DNA from: Desertimonas sp963732335
GTDB taxonomy: Bacteria; Actinomycetota; Acidimicrobiia; Acidimicrobiales; Ilumatobacteraceae
Length of the DNA stretch: 64,000 nucleotides
Assembly (NCBI GenBank): GCA_963732335.1
Contig: CAVSZO010000037.1
Span: forward strand, 1 to 64,000
Direction: 5' to 3'
Shown: in pieces, positions 1-8,699 of the stretch
Layout of the letters: every line of letters begins with the position of its first letter
Numbering within the stretch: position 1 is the first letter of the stretch
Program-made: the position numbers and the translations under genes
The notes under the pieces: model-generated
Told to the model about the DNA's origin: nothing
Databases searched by the model: none
Seen by the model: the letters and a program-made list of their open reading frames with translations, nothing else

Positions 1-50
1 AATCGTGTTCGTCACACGTTGTCCGAGTTGTGCTTGAATAGGCGCACCAT

Positions 51-75
51 AGGAAGGAGGTGGTCCACGACGATG
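51..75 (+). promoter_or_regulatory. Unusually long Shine-Dalgarno before a short unidentified ORF
   Basis: AAGGAGGTGGTCC (54-66) is nearly a full complement of the 16S rRNA 3' end, allowing G-U pairing, and lies 12 bases before ATG 73; a second ATG is at 77. The ORF from 73 begins MHELSGTLEVVGRW. It stays open into the antisense of the TetR gene, so its true end is not clear. Either frame could encode a peptide of about 60 residues ending near the hairpin at 224. I do not recognise the product. The ribosome-binding match is what I see; that a gene is translated here is inference. Confidence 0.35.
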
Positions 76-223
76 CATGAACTATCCGGGACCCTGGAGG
101 TGGTTGGCCGCTGGGCGGCCACGGTGGACCGGCTGGCGAATTCCCGCCGACCTCCGCCGATCGAGCTGCCGGAATCGCTCCCCCGGCTACAAAGGGCTCG
201 TTCGGATCCAATCAGTGTCCGTT

Positions 224-249
224 CCGAGGGGCGCGCAAGCGCCCCTCGG
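224..249. terminator. Perfect hairpin, GCAA tetraloop
   Basis: An 11-bp perfect stem (224-234 with 239-249) closes a GCAA loop. It sits 12 bases beyond the TetR stop codon at 261 and beyond the short ORF coming from the left, so it could terminate both. There is no clear T tract, as is common in high-GC actinobacteria. Confidence 0.6.
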
Positions 250-260
250 TCGCGTTCGGG

Positions 261-830
261 TCAGCCCTTCGTAAGGCCGGTGACCACGACGTCGAGGAGG
301 GCCTGTACGTACTCGGGCGTAAGCTGCGCCTGCGCACGAGCCTCTGAAGACGATCGGCCCGACCGTGACACCGATCAGCGCTTCGAGGCCGTAGTCGGCG
401 ACTTCCTGGCGGATCTCGCCGCGCTCGAGGGCCCGCTCGACGATCGTCCGGCACACCCGCTCACGATCGTTGCCCAGTCGCTCGAGCAGGTGAGCCATCT
501 CCGGATCGCGTCCGGCGGCTTCGATGACAGAGGGCATGATCTGCCCGACGTTGCCCGAGAGATCGGTGCGCATCACCTTCCCGAAGAACGCCTCCAGGTC
601 GCCGCGAGCGATCCTGTATCGGGCGGCGTGAAGTGACCGAACATCGCGTTGACCGCCTCGACGATGAGTGACGTGCGCTCCGGCCAGTGCCGGTAGATCG
701 TGGTCTTCGCCACTCCAGATCGTGACGCGACGTCCTCGATCGTCAGGTTGACGACGCCCTTCTCGACGATCAGGTCTTTCGCGGCGTCCAACGCCTTGCG
801 CCTGGCCTCGTCGCTGCGTGGTGTCGCCAC
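261..830 (-). CDS. TetR-family repressor (two frameshifts)
   Basis: The N-terminus has the classic TetR helix-turn-helix (IEDVASRSGVAKTTIYRHWP, residues about 30-50). The ligand-binding half continues in a second frame (DLEAFFGKVMRTDLSGNVGQ) and the last helix (TPEYVQALLDVVVTGLTKG) in a third, with stop at 261. Frame changes fall near 608 and 343. Assembled length is about 189 residues, normal for the family, so the breaks are probably single-base sequence errors. It is divergent from the MFS exporter at 915 with a near-palindrome between them, so it probably represses that exporter and itself. The inducer cannot be told. Confidence 0.85.
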
Positions 831-860
831 GTGTCACCTGTCACTTTCCTGCACAACTAC

Positions 861-878
861 CGCTACGATAGCGTAGCG
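861..878. promoter_or_regulatory. Probable TetR operator
   Basis: CGCTAC-GATAGC-GTAGCG has 6-bp outer arms in perfect inversion. It lies 31 bases before the TetR start (830) and 36 before the MFS start (915), the usual place for a shared divergent operator. Binding is inferred. Confidence 0.6.
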
Positions 879-914
879 ATCGGACTGATCCATGACCACC
901 CATTAGCTGCGTAG

Positions 915-2585
915 ATGGATGTGACACCCTTGACTGATGCGATTCAACGAGCCGAGAGCGTAGCGATCGATGTCGACCACCTCGACGGCATCGACCCCGC
1001 CGTGTACGTGTGGCGGTGGAAGACCCTGGCGGTTCTGTGCGCATCGCTGATCATCGTCATCGTCGGCAACACCGTGCTCAACGTGGCGTTACCGACCCTC
1101 CAGCTGCCGGCCAACGACGGCGGCATCGGGGCGACGAATACCGACATCCAATGGATCGTCGACGCCTACGGGCTCGTGTTCGCCGGACTGTTGTTCACCG
1201 CGGCGGCCCTCGGCGACCGCTTCGGTCGTAAGGGTGCGTTGCAGGCCGGCTTGGTCATCTTCGGCTTCGGCTCCTTGCTCGGCGTGTTCGCCGACACGTC
1301 CGGCCTATTGATCGCCTCACGCGCCATCATGGGCGTCGGCGCCGCGTTCGTCATGCCGTCAACGCTGTCGATCCTCGCCAACGTCTTCCCGGCCCGCGAA
1401 CGGGCGAAGGCGATCGCCGTCTGGGCCGGTATCTCCGGTGCCGGCGCAGCGATCGGACCCGTGGCCTCCGGATTTCTCCTCGAGCACTTCTGGTACGGCT
1501 CGGTGTTCCTCGTCAACCTGCCGATCATCGCCACCGCGATTGCTGCCGGCTACGTCCTCGTGCCCAAGTCGCGAGACGCCGGCGAGACACCGCTCGACCC
1601 CGTCGGGGCGATCCTGTCGATCCTCGGCCTCGGCGCCCTCGTCTACGCCATCATCGAAGGGCCGCACCACGGCTGGTTGAGCGTCGAGTCGGCGATGTGG
1701 TTCGGGGCCGCAGCTGTCCTCCTCCTCGCCTTCGGGCTGTGGGAGTGGCGCAATCGCCATCCGATGCTCGAACTGCGGTTGTTCCAGAACCCGCGGTTCG
1801 CCGTCTCGTCGGGTGGCATCACGTTGGTGTTCTTCGCCATGTTCGGTTCCTTCTTCATGCTCGCCCAGTACTTCCAGGGCGTCATCGGCTGGAGCCCGCT
1901 CGGCGCCGCGTTGCGCCTGCTGCCGTTCTCAGTGGTGATGATGGTCATCGCCCCGAACACGCCGAGGCTCGTTGGCCGTCTCGGCGCCAACCGTGTCGGC
2001 GCCCTCGGACTCAGCTGCGTTGCCATCGGCATGATCGGCACGCAACTGTTCTTCGACGTCGACACCACCTACTGGGTGATGCTGATCGTGATCTTCTTCC
2101 TCGCCGCCGGAATGGCGATGACGATGACGCCGATGACGACCCAACTGATGGCTGCCGTTCCACGCGACCGTGCGGGGATGGGTTCGGCGACGAACGACAC
2201 GACCCGGGAGCTCGGCGGTGCCTTGGGGGTGGCCGTGCTCGGTTCGCTGCTCACCGGTCAATTCGCCAACGGCGTGGCACCGGCGGTGGAAGGTCTTCCC
2301 GCCGCCGTCCGCGAGGAGGCCGAAGGCGGCCTCGGCGGTGTGATCGGCCTGAACTTCCGAGGTCTCGTGCCCGACGGCGTCGTGGAGACGGCGAGGCACG
2401 CGTTCGTCGACGGCCTTGGCTTGGCCACCACGGTGTCGGCGGTGGTCGTGGTGATCGCCGCGATGCTCGTGTACAAGTTCCTGCCTTCTGATCGCAACTC
2501 GCTGGAGGTTTCTGGCGAGGGCGTCGAGGTCGAGCCGGATGAGGCCGAGTTCGACCGCGGAGTCGCCCCGGTGGCCGGTCGCTGA
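915..2585 (+). CDS. DHA2-family (EmrB/QacA-like) MFS exporter
   Basis: A 556-residue polytopic membrane protein. It has the MFS loop 2-3 motif (LGDRFGRKGALQ, about residue 99) and an antiporter motif-C-like segment (GISGAGAAIGPVASG, about 175). Length and the number of hydrophobic stretches fit the 14-helix DHA2 drug:proton antiporter group. The tail after about residue 525 is acidic and cytoplasmic-like. ATG 915 is the first start after the operator. It is read divergently from the TetR gene and converges on the next MFS gene with only 3 bases between stop codons. Proton-driven efflux of a drug or metabolite is known for the family; the substrate here is unknown. Confidence 0.9.
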   Translation: MDVTPLTDAIQRAESVAIDVDHLDGIDPAVYVWRWKTLAVLCASLIIVIVGNTVLNVALPTLQLPANDGGIGATNTDIQWIVDAYGLVFAGLLFTAAALGDRFGRKGALQAGLVIFGFGSLLGVFADTSGLLIASRAIMGVGAAFVMPSTLSILANVFPARERAKAIAVWAGISGAGAAIGPVASGFLLEHFWYGSVFLVNLPIIATAIAAGYVLVPKSRDAGETPLDPVGAILSILGLGALVYAIIEGPHHGWLSVESAMWFGAAAVLLLAFGLWEWRNRHPMLELRLFQNPRFAVSSGGITLVFFAMFGSFFMLAQYFQGVIGWSPLGAALRLLPFSVVMMVIAPNTPRLVGRLGANRVGALGLSCVAIGMIGTQLFFDVDTTYWVMLIVIFFLAAGMAMTMTPMTTQLMAAVPRDRAGMGSATNDTTRELGGALGVAVLGSLLTGQFANGVAPAVEGLPAAVREEAEGGLGGVIGLNFRGLVPDGVVETARHAFVDGLGLATTVSAVVVVIAAMLVYKFLPSDRNSLEVSGEGVEVEPDEAEFDRGVAPVAGR

Positions 2586-2588
2586 CGG

Positions 2589-3830
2589 TCACGCCGCCAG
2601 GCGTTCGTAGGCCGGCTCGGGCTCGAAGTCGACGACGTCGCTACTGACACCGCCGGTAGCGTCAACCGTCCGGCGAGCCGCGGCGACGACGATGACGAGC
2701 AGCACGACGACGGCAGCGACGGCGCCGAGGATCATCGTTCCGGCGACGTGCACGCCCCACCGCTCGCTCACCGAGCCGAAGACGAGGGAGAAGGGCAGGA
2801 ACACCACCCAACTGCTGGCGCCGATGCCGGAGGACACCCCGGAGCGGACGTCCGACGGGATGGCGTCGTGGAGCAGGCGGGTGAGGTAGATGCCGATGGC
2901 GATCGCCAGAACGGCAAGGACGGCCTGCGCGGCCGTGGCCACAGCTGCATGGCGAGCGAACACAAGGGTCAGCCCAGCTGTCACCAACACGGCTGACACC
3001 GTCGCCACCGCCGGCCACTGGTCGAAACGCACACGCCCAGCGAGCAGGCCACTGAGTCCGAGCGAGGCCATCAATGCCGCCCACGCCGGACCGAACGACC
3101 CGGCCGATGCGTCTGCATCGACGAGCCACAGCGGACCGAACTCGAACACGGCCTGGGTGACCAGGGCGGTGAGGACCAGCAGCAGGGCGATCGGAATCAG
3201 CCGGGTCTGGCACCGGACTGTGCGCACCGTGACGGCGAGGTGCGCACCGAGCGAGCGGCGCTCGACCGCCTGGTGCAGGCGCGGTTCCCGGAAGCGCAAG
3301 AGGAACATCGTCGACACGAAGAGGAACGGGAGCGTGGCGAAGTAGGTGACTCGGGGCGCCGTCGCCGAGGCGAGGGCGCCGCCTGCCAACGCACCAAGCG
3401 TGAGCGACACGCTCTCGGCGATCCGCACTCGGCCGACGACGGACTCGAAGCGGTCGCTGGAGCCGGTCTCCTCGAGGACGGTGTCGTAGACGATGGCGTC
3501 GAACGTGCCGGACTGCATCGCGAAGTAGACGCCGAGGAGCATCGCGGCGACGACGTACATCCCGACGTTGCTGCTCAGTCCACCGACGAGGACGCTCCCG
3601 AAGGCGCCGATGTTGCCGATCACGAGCACACCGCGGCGACTCCAGCGGTCGGCCAGAACACCTGACACGACCTCCAGCAGGGGGACGATGGCGGCATAGG
3701 CGGCGGCCATCAGACCGATCGTTTGTGGCGTGAAGCCGATCTCGCTGAGGAACAGCTTCTCGATCGGCACCCAGAGGGCGACGCCCCCGAAGAAGAAGGC
3801 GGCGATCAGCGGTGCGAGGCGTTGAGTCAT
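2589..3830 (-). CDS. MFS transporter, 12-helix type
   Basis: A 413-residue MFS protein with loop 2-3 motif GVLADRWSRRGVLVIG (about residues 57-72) and regularly spaced hydrophobic helices to the end. It resembles the small multidrug/tetracycline-like MFS group. It is intact. The start (ATG 3830) abuts a palindrome and is divergent from an HxlR regulator, so that regulator probably controls it. The substrate cannot be told from sequence. Confidence 0.88.
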   Translation of the reverse strand: MTQRLAPLIAAFFFGGVALWVPIEKLFLSEIGFTPQTIGLMAAAYAAIVPLLEVVSGVLADRWSRRGVLVIGNIGAFGSVLVGGLSSNVGMYVVAAMLLGVYFAMQSGTFDAIVYDTVLEETGSSDRFESVVGRVRIAESVSLTLGALAGGALASATAPRVTYFATLPFLFVSTMFLLRFREPRLHQAVERRSLGAHLAVTVRTVRCQTRLIPIALLLVLTALVTQAVFEFGPLWLVDADASAGSFGPAWAALMASLGLSGLLAGRVRFDQWPAVATVSAVLVTAGLTLVFARHAAVATAAQAVLAVLAIAIGIYLTRLLHDAIPSDVRSGVSSGIGASSWVVFLPFSLVFGSVSERWGVHVAGTMILGAVAAVVVLLVIVVAAARRTVDATGGVSSDVVDFEPEPAYERLAA

Positions 3831-3847
3831 ACTCCTAAAATAGGAGT
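3831..3847. promoter_or_regulatory. Operator-like palindrome ACTCCTA-AAA-TAGGAGT
   Basis: A perfect 7-bp inverted repeat with a 3-bp spacer touches the MFS start codon at 3830 and lies 54 bases before the HxlR start. A related half-site (TTAGGACTAA) follows at about 3883-3892. HxlR proteins bind such short inverted repeats in divergent promoters. Function is inferred from position. Confidence 0.65.
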
Positions 3848-3901
3848 TCTAGATCCTGACAGTCAAGCAATAGTTGCGGAATTAGGACTAATGTCACTAG
3901 G

Positions 3902-4576
3902 ATGGTTGACATGACGACGATGCGTACCTACGGGGACGGCTGCTCCTCAGCCCACGCTCTCGACCTCGTCGGCGAGCGATGGGCACTGCTCATCGTCCGT
4001 GACCTGTTGTTCGGGCCGAAGCGGTTCTCCGACCTCACCGCCGGGCTACCTCAGGGCAGCCCCAACGTGCTGACCCAGCGGCTACGCGAGCTCGAAGCAG
4101 CGGGGATCGTGCGCCGCCGCAAGCTCCCGCCGCCGGCATCGACGATGGTGTACGAGCTCACCGAATGGGGTGCCGAGCTCGAGCCGATCCTCATGGGATT
4201 ACAGCGCTGGGGAGCGGCGTCCCCCACCTTCCCGCACGACGTCCCAGTCGGTTGCGACGCGGCGATGCTGGCCCTGAAGAACGGGTTCGATCCCCGCGCC
4301 GCGGCCGACGTCAGCGGGGTCGTGGAGATTCGCTTCGGTAGCGGGACGTTCGCCGTCACGGTCGGCGATGGCCGGCTCGACATCCGGCGCGGGGCGGCCG
4401 ACTACCCGGGTGCGGTCACCGTCACCGAGCCGGTGACGCTCGAGGAGGTCGCCTTCGGGATGCGATCGCTCGGTGACGCCGAGTCAGCCGGCGATCTCGT
4501 GGTCGAGGGTGATCATGACTTCGCCGAACGCTTCTTCTCGATGTTTCCCGCGGCCCAGGATCAGGTCGCTGGCTGA
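3902..4576 (+). CDS. HxlR-type regulator with C-terminal SCP2-like domain
   Basis: 224 residues. Positions about 15-100 are an HxlR winged helix (CSSAHALDLVGERWALLIVR, then GLPQGSPNVLTQRLRELEAAG) including the Cys often found near the N-terminus. The C-terminal third (GSGTFAVTVGDGRLDIRRG onward) resembles an SCP2/sterol-carrier-like ligand pocket, known in some actinobacterial HxlR proteins. There is no clear ribosome-binding site before ATG 3902, and ATG 3911 or 3920 are alternatives; a leaderless transcript is possible. It is divergent from the MFS gene and overlaps the convergent gene by 16 bases. Confidence 0.85.
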   Translation: MVDMTTMRTYGDGCSSAHALDLVGERWALLIVRDLLFGPKRFSDLTAGLPQGSPNVLTQRLRELEAAGIVRRRKLPPPASTMVYELTEWGAELEPILMGLQRWGAASPTFPHDVPVGCDAAMLALKNGFDPRAAADVSGVVEIRFGSGTFAVTVGDGRLDIRRGAADYPGAVTVTEPVTLEEVAFGMRSLGDAESAGDLVVEGDHDFAERFFSMFPAAQDQVAG

Positions 4577-5928
4577 AGAGGACCGCGTTCTGAGCGGGCC
4601 CACGCTCCGATCACCGTCGGCAGGATCTGCACCCCACGCTCGCGGACGATCTCGGCGCGCAGCCGCTCCTCCAGGGTCTCGATCTCGGCCTCGGCGGAGG
4701 TCACCGCACTGGCCTGCTCGAGGACGGGGAGCAGGCTGCGCACGGAGCCGGCGATGTACGCGAACCCCGGCCAGTCGGGACCACCGCCGATCGGAGCGTC
4801 GAGGCGCAGCTGCGGCGCGGGCAGCCCGGCGTCCAGGAACGCGCGGTACAACTGCAGACCCATGTCCGTGGTGGGTCCGGGCGCGTCGTCCAGGCGCGCC
4901 GTCCACCGCACCACTTGCTCGTGGAGCGGGGCCGGCGGATACGTGCGAACGGGCGATGTGAGGTCGCTCTCCAGGAAGGCTACGAGACCGCCCGGGCGCA
5001 GCAGCGCGCCGGTCCGGCGCAAAGTGTCGACGGGGTTGGGCACATGCATGAGGATCCACCGGCCGACCACGGCGTCGAACTCAGCCGGCAGGTCGAGTGA
5101 TCCGACGTCACCGTGGCGGAACTCGATGTTCGACCATCCGGCGGCGCGGACTCGCGCCCGGGCCGTCTCGAGGATGCCGGCGTGGCTGTCGACGCCCACG
5201 ACGCGACCGCTGGGGCCGACGAGGTCGGCGAGGAGCAGCGCCACATCGCCCGCGCCGCTGCCGAGGTCGAGGACCGACATGCCCCTCGTTACGCCTGCCG
5301 TGACGAGGAACTGCCGCGTGATCGGGCTGTAGATCTGGTTCTGCAGGATGAGCCGCCCGGTCTCCGCCTCCGAGCGACCCAGCGCATAATCGTCGGCGGA
5401 CTCGTGCCGGTAGGCGAAGATGCGGGGTGCGCCTGCAAGGCCGAGCACGGACGAGACCTCGACGTCGAGATCGGGCTCACGCCGGAACCCCATCCGTTCG
5501 TACAGCGCGATGGCGGCGGTCATGAAGGCGGCGGTGTGCAGCCCGATCGTTGGTGCGTGCACAGCGCGGTCGATGCACGCGTCGACCAAGGCCCGGCCAA
5601 TGCTGTGCCCGCGCCACGCGGGGTCGACAGCGAGCGCCCGGATCGCGGCCCAACCGGCCGGCCAGCCGAGCCCGATGGCCGAGGCGTCCGGGAACAGGTT
5701 GACGGTCCCGGCGATGACGCCGTCCACCTCGGCCACGAGCAACACCGACCCACCGCGGTCGTCGACCTGGAACAGGTTGGTCAGGTAGGCGGCGTGCAGT
5801 TCGGGTCCGAGGTCGTCCTCGTACTCGCGATAGGCCGCCTCGATGACCCGCCGAACCGCCTGGCGGTCGGCCGGCGTGGCGGTGCGGATCACGGGCGCGC
5901 AGACAGTGGGCGACGTGATGGTCGTCAT
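4561..5928 (-). CDS. GNAT acetyltransferase-SAM methyltransferase fusion
   Basis: One intact frame encodes two enzymes. Residues about 12-165 are a GNAT N-acetyltransferase (VIRTATPADRQAVRRVIEAA; acetyl-CoA loop LAVDPAWRGHSIGRALVDAC; ALYERMGFRRE). Residues about 215-440 are a class I methyltransferase (motif I VLDLGSGAGDVALLLADLVG; MHVPNPVDTLRRTGALLRPG). ATG 5928 (MTTIT) is the most conservative start; ATG 5940 and 5964 are in frame upstream. None has a strong ribosome-binding site. The substrate is unknown. One polypeptide acetylating and methylating the same small molecule, perhaps for resistance, would fit the neighbouring efflux genes, but that is inference. Confidence 0.85.
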   Translation of the reverse strand: MTTITSPTVCAPVIRTATPADRQAVRRVIEAAYREYEDDLGPELHAAYLTNLFQVDDRGGSVLLVAEVDGVIAGTVNLFPDASAIGLGWPAGWAAIRALAVDPAWRGHSIGRALVDACIDRAVHAPTIGLHTAAFMTAAIALYERMGFRREPDLDVEVSSVLGLAGAPRIFAYRHESADDYALGRSEAETGRLILQNQIYSPITRQFLVTAGVTRGMSVLDLGSGAGDVALLLADLVGPSGRVVGVDSHAGILETARARVRAAGWSNIEFRHGDVGSLDLPAEFDAVVGRWILMHVPNPVDTLRRTGALLRPGGLVAFLESDLTSPVRTYPPAPLHEQVVRWTARLDDAPGPTTDMGLQLYRAFLDAGLPAPQLRLDAPIGGGPDWPGFAYIAGSVRSLLPVLEQASAVTSAEAEIETLEERLRAEIVRERGVQILPTVIGAWARSERGPLQPAT

Positions 5929-6055
5929 GACGAGCAGCATGACGAACGTTGGCCTGGCGCGCATGGAGACCCCGTGACGAACGTGTGGAGATGCAACGTT
6001 GGCTATCCGATCGAGGCGCTGCTCGTGTGCGTCGCCGCGCCCGTACGCTTGACGC

Positions 6056-6412
6056 ATGCCGATGCGTACGGAGTGCAAGCACTTCGAGAGCCGCACGTAC
6101 CGCAACGGGGAAACGGTGCGCAAGTGCGATCTCGACCTCGCTCCTGACGCGCCGTGGCGCTGCCCCGACAACTGCCCGGCCTACGAGCGCCGGCTCGCCG
6201 ACCGGTCGTGGACCCACGGCTCGCTGATCACGCCACCGACGCCGGACGAGCCACAGTCAGTGGCCGACGGGAGTGCGGCAGCGATCCTCGACGAGGCCGA
6301 GGATCATCTGATGGAGATCGGCGAGCGCGTGCGGGCGGAGGTCGATGCCGAACGTGCGGCGCGCCAGCGTCGACCCTGGTGGCGCCGGTTCTTCCGCACC
6401 TACGATCCCTGA
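6056..6412 (+). CDS. Small Cys-rich conserved-type protein
   Basis: 118 residues of unassigned function. The first 45 residues hold four cysteines (ECKHF, KCDLD, RCPDNCPAY) that could bind zinc or an Fe-S cluster. The middle is an acidic helix (about residues 75-105) and the end is basic and Trp-rich (RRPWWRRFF). ATG 6056 is used; ATG 6062 is the alternative. The frame is intact and no neighbour suggests a role. The dispersed repeat at 6424 follows directly. Confidence 0.65.
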   Translation: MPMRTECKHFESRTYRNGETVRKCDLDLAPDAPWRCPDNCPAYERRLADRSWTHGSLITPPTPDEPQSVADGSAAAILDEAEDHLMEIGERVRAEVDAERAARQRRPWWRRFFRTYDP

Positions 6413-6423
6413 CCGCCCGCGGT

Positions 6424-6490
6424 CGATTGGAGTGGTACCGGCCGACACGCCCCGCGTAAAACACTCCGATGGCGGCAAACACTCCAATCG
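6424..6490. repeat. Dispersed hairpin repeat, copy A
   Basis: 67 bp bounded by an 11-bp perfect inversion (CGATTGGAGTG / CACTCCAATCG) with an internal AAACACTCCGAT. It fills the gap between two convergent genes and ends 2 bases before the stop codon at 6492. Related copies lie at 12972 and 38378. It may act as a bidirectional terminator or be a REP-like element. Confidence 0.75.
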
Positions 6491-6491
6491 G

Positions 6492-7644
6492 TCAGGCGAT
6501 CGCCACCGTGCGGCCGATGTCAGCGGCAAGCGTTGCGGCAACCGCGAGCTCGACTGCGGCCGTCGCCGGGGCGAGCCCGGTCACGGGCTGGTGGCCGCGG
6601 TCGACAGCATCGAGAAGATCGGCGAGCAAGCCATCGATGCAGTAGCGGTCAGACGCGGTCCTTGGCATCGGCGCCCCGGTGGGCGAAGCGCATGATGACC
6701 GGTCCGCCGGCAGTGTCTGACTCGCGCCTCTCGAGGTGGAGTTGGAGTGCTCCATCCAGCTCCGCAGCGACGCCGGCGAGCACCACCTCGACGGCAGCTG
6801 CGATCTCGCCGTCGACGACCTCGATCTCGAGCGTCAGCGGCACCCAGCCTTCGAGGCGGATCTCGGCGTCGCGGACGCCGATGCGCCAGTGCTGTCGCTC
6901 GGCGACCCGACGATGCGTGAAGGAGTGGTACCAGGTCGCCGTGGCGTCGCCGGTGAAGGTCGCAGTCGCACACACGGTGTGCGTCCGCGATCGGGCGCCA
7001 ACGGCCATGGCCTGCACGGTCGTCGGCGCCGAACCGATGAACCACGTCGCAAGATCGAAGAAGTGGACGCCGTGTTCGACGAACACCCCGCCGGACCGGG
7101 ACTTGTCCCAGAACCAGTGGTCACTCGGGAGGCCCTCATCGGCGGCGTCGTTCTCGAAGGCGAAGCGCGCCACGTCCCCGAGCAGACGACGCTCGGGTTC
7201 GCCGGCGCGCAGCAGTCGGTTGACCGCGATGACGAGTGGGGCGAATCGCAGGAGATGGTCGACGGCGACGATCCTGCCGTTTGCCTCGGCGGCGGCGGCA
7301 ACTCGCCGGCAACCGGCAACGTCGACGGCGAGCGGCTTCTCGACGAGGACGTGGCAGCCGGCATCGAGCGATTGGACCGCGAGGTCGCCGTGCGTCCACG
7401 GAGGTGTCGCAACGACGACGAGGTCCAACAGGTCGCCGCCGAGTGCCGACTCGGCGTCTTCGTAGATGGCGACCTCGGCGGACATCCGACGGGCGAGCGC
7501 TGCGGCGGCTTCTTGGTCGTGGTCGCAGACGGCCACCAGCCGGGCCCCGGGCGCCCGTTCCAGGGCGGCGGCGATGAACGAACCAAACTGCCCGCAGCCG
7601 ATGAGTCCGACACGCTTGATCGCGAGGTTGCCGCCCTCCGTCAC
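6492..7644 (-). CDS. Gfo/Idh/MocA-family oxidoreductase (one frameshift)
   Basis: The Rossmann NAD(P) motif VGLIGCGQFGSFIAAALE is at residues about 9-26 and the family lysine motif HVLVEKPLAVDVAG follows near 95. The substrate domain has DHLLRFAPLV and VFVEHGVHFFDLATWF. The frame as given stops at 6649, but the expected tail (CIDGLLADLLDAVDRGHQPV to IGRTVAIA) lies in another frame and stops at 6492, so a frameshift near 6655 is inferred. GTG 7644 overlaps the upstream GH130 stop (GTGA). It is the last gene of the LacI-controlled operon and probably oxidises a sugar or sugar derivative released by the GH130 enzyme. Confidence 0.85.
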
Positions 7645-8699
7645 GGCGATTGGCGGGTGAGCTCGGCAACGCCGATGCGCGCATCGGCCATCCCGTAGAA
7701 GACGAACTGGCGGTCGCCGATCGCAGAGATCGCGGTCGGGAACACGACGTTGGCCACGGTGCCGACCTGCTCGTCTGCGGTCTCCGGCCGCATCAGCGGC
7801 TCGGCCGTGCGGTCGAGGACCAGCGCCGGATCGTTCGGGTCGAGCAGCAGGGCCCCGGCGCAATAGACCGCCGAGCTCGGCGCCGTCGGATCGAAGCCAG
7901 TCGGTACCTCGCCGGCGACGCCATGGTGAATCAGCAGCCATCCTTCCGGGACCCTGATCGGTGGCGGCCCGCCACCGATCTTGGCGCTCTCGAACGAGAA
8001 CTCGCTGACCGCAACGCAGCGGTGAGACCGCAGCACCGTAAGCGCCCTCAAGTCACCCTCGACGGCGGCCGCCGTGACGTAGGAGATCCAGATCCCCGGT
8101 CGCTCGTCGATCCCCACGGGAGGCACGAGGGCGTCGCCGACTCCGAGCCAGTCCGCATGCCACATCGGCCGGTGCAACATCGCATAGCACGGTTCGCCGT
8201 CGGGGCCGGGGATCGGCTCGGGGAAGAACAAGGCGTCCTTGTTCGGGTACAGGTTGAAGTCGACATCCCACGCCGACTCGTAGCCGAAGAGCACCGGTCC
8301 GAGCCGCCGCCACGAGGTGAGGTCGCTTGACACGGCGACAGCGATCCTCGGCCCGAGCGGCCCGAACGCGACGTACGTCATCACGTGCACCCCGAGCCGA
8401 TCGACGTAGGTGACACGGGGATCCTCGACCCCGGCGTGATTCACGCCGCGTTCCCACGACAGGTCGGGTTCGAGCACGATTCCGCGTCGATCGACGCCGA
8501 CGGGGACGCCGTGTTCGACGACGACTTCGGCGAGGCCGACGCGGGACACATTGCCCGCGGCAACCACTCTCGGCAGGAGGTGCAGGCGACCGTCGGGCGT
8601 GTGCCCCACTGCTGGGTTGAGCACGCCTTCGGCTTCCAACGGGTCCCCGGGCTCGGGAGCCATCACGATCCCCATACGTGTCAACCGGTACGGGATCAA
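7641..8699 (-). CDS. GH130-family beta-mannoside phosphorylase/hydrolase
   Basis: About 352 residues with the GH130 five-bladed propeller signatures GVEDPRVTYVDRLGVHVMTY, YPNKDALFFPEPI and a late VVFPTAISAIGDRQFVFYG. Family members act on beta-mannosidic or beta-1,2-mannoside linkages in the cytoplasm by phosphorolysis or hydrolysis; which applies here cannot be read off. TTG 8699 is chosen as start because AGGAG lies 7 bases upstream and the codon overlaps the permease TGA stop (TTGA); ATG 8675 is the alternative. It is translationally coupled to the ABC permease, so it probably processes the imported oligosaccharide. Confidence 0.85.
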   Translation of the reverse strand: MIPYRLTRMGIVMAPEPGDPLEAEGVLNPAVGHTPDGRLHLLPRVVAAGNVSRVGLAEVVVEHGVPVGVDRRGIVLEPDLSWERGVNHAGVEDPRVTYVDRLGVHVMTYVAFGPLGPRIAVAVSSDLTSWRRLGPVLFGYESAWDVDFNLYPNKDALFFPEPIPGPDGEPCYAMLHRPMWHADWLGVGDALVPPVGIDERPGIWISYVTAAAVEGDLRALTVLRSHRCVAVSEFSFESAKIGGGPPPIRVPEGWLLIHHGVAGEVPTGFDPTAPSSAVYCAGALLLDPNDPALVLDRTAEPLMRPETADEQVGTVANVVFPTAISAIGDRQFVFYGMADARIGVAELTRQSP

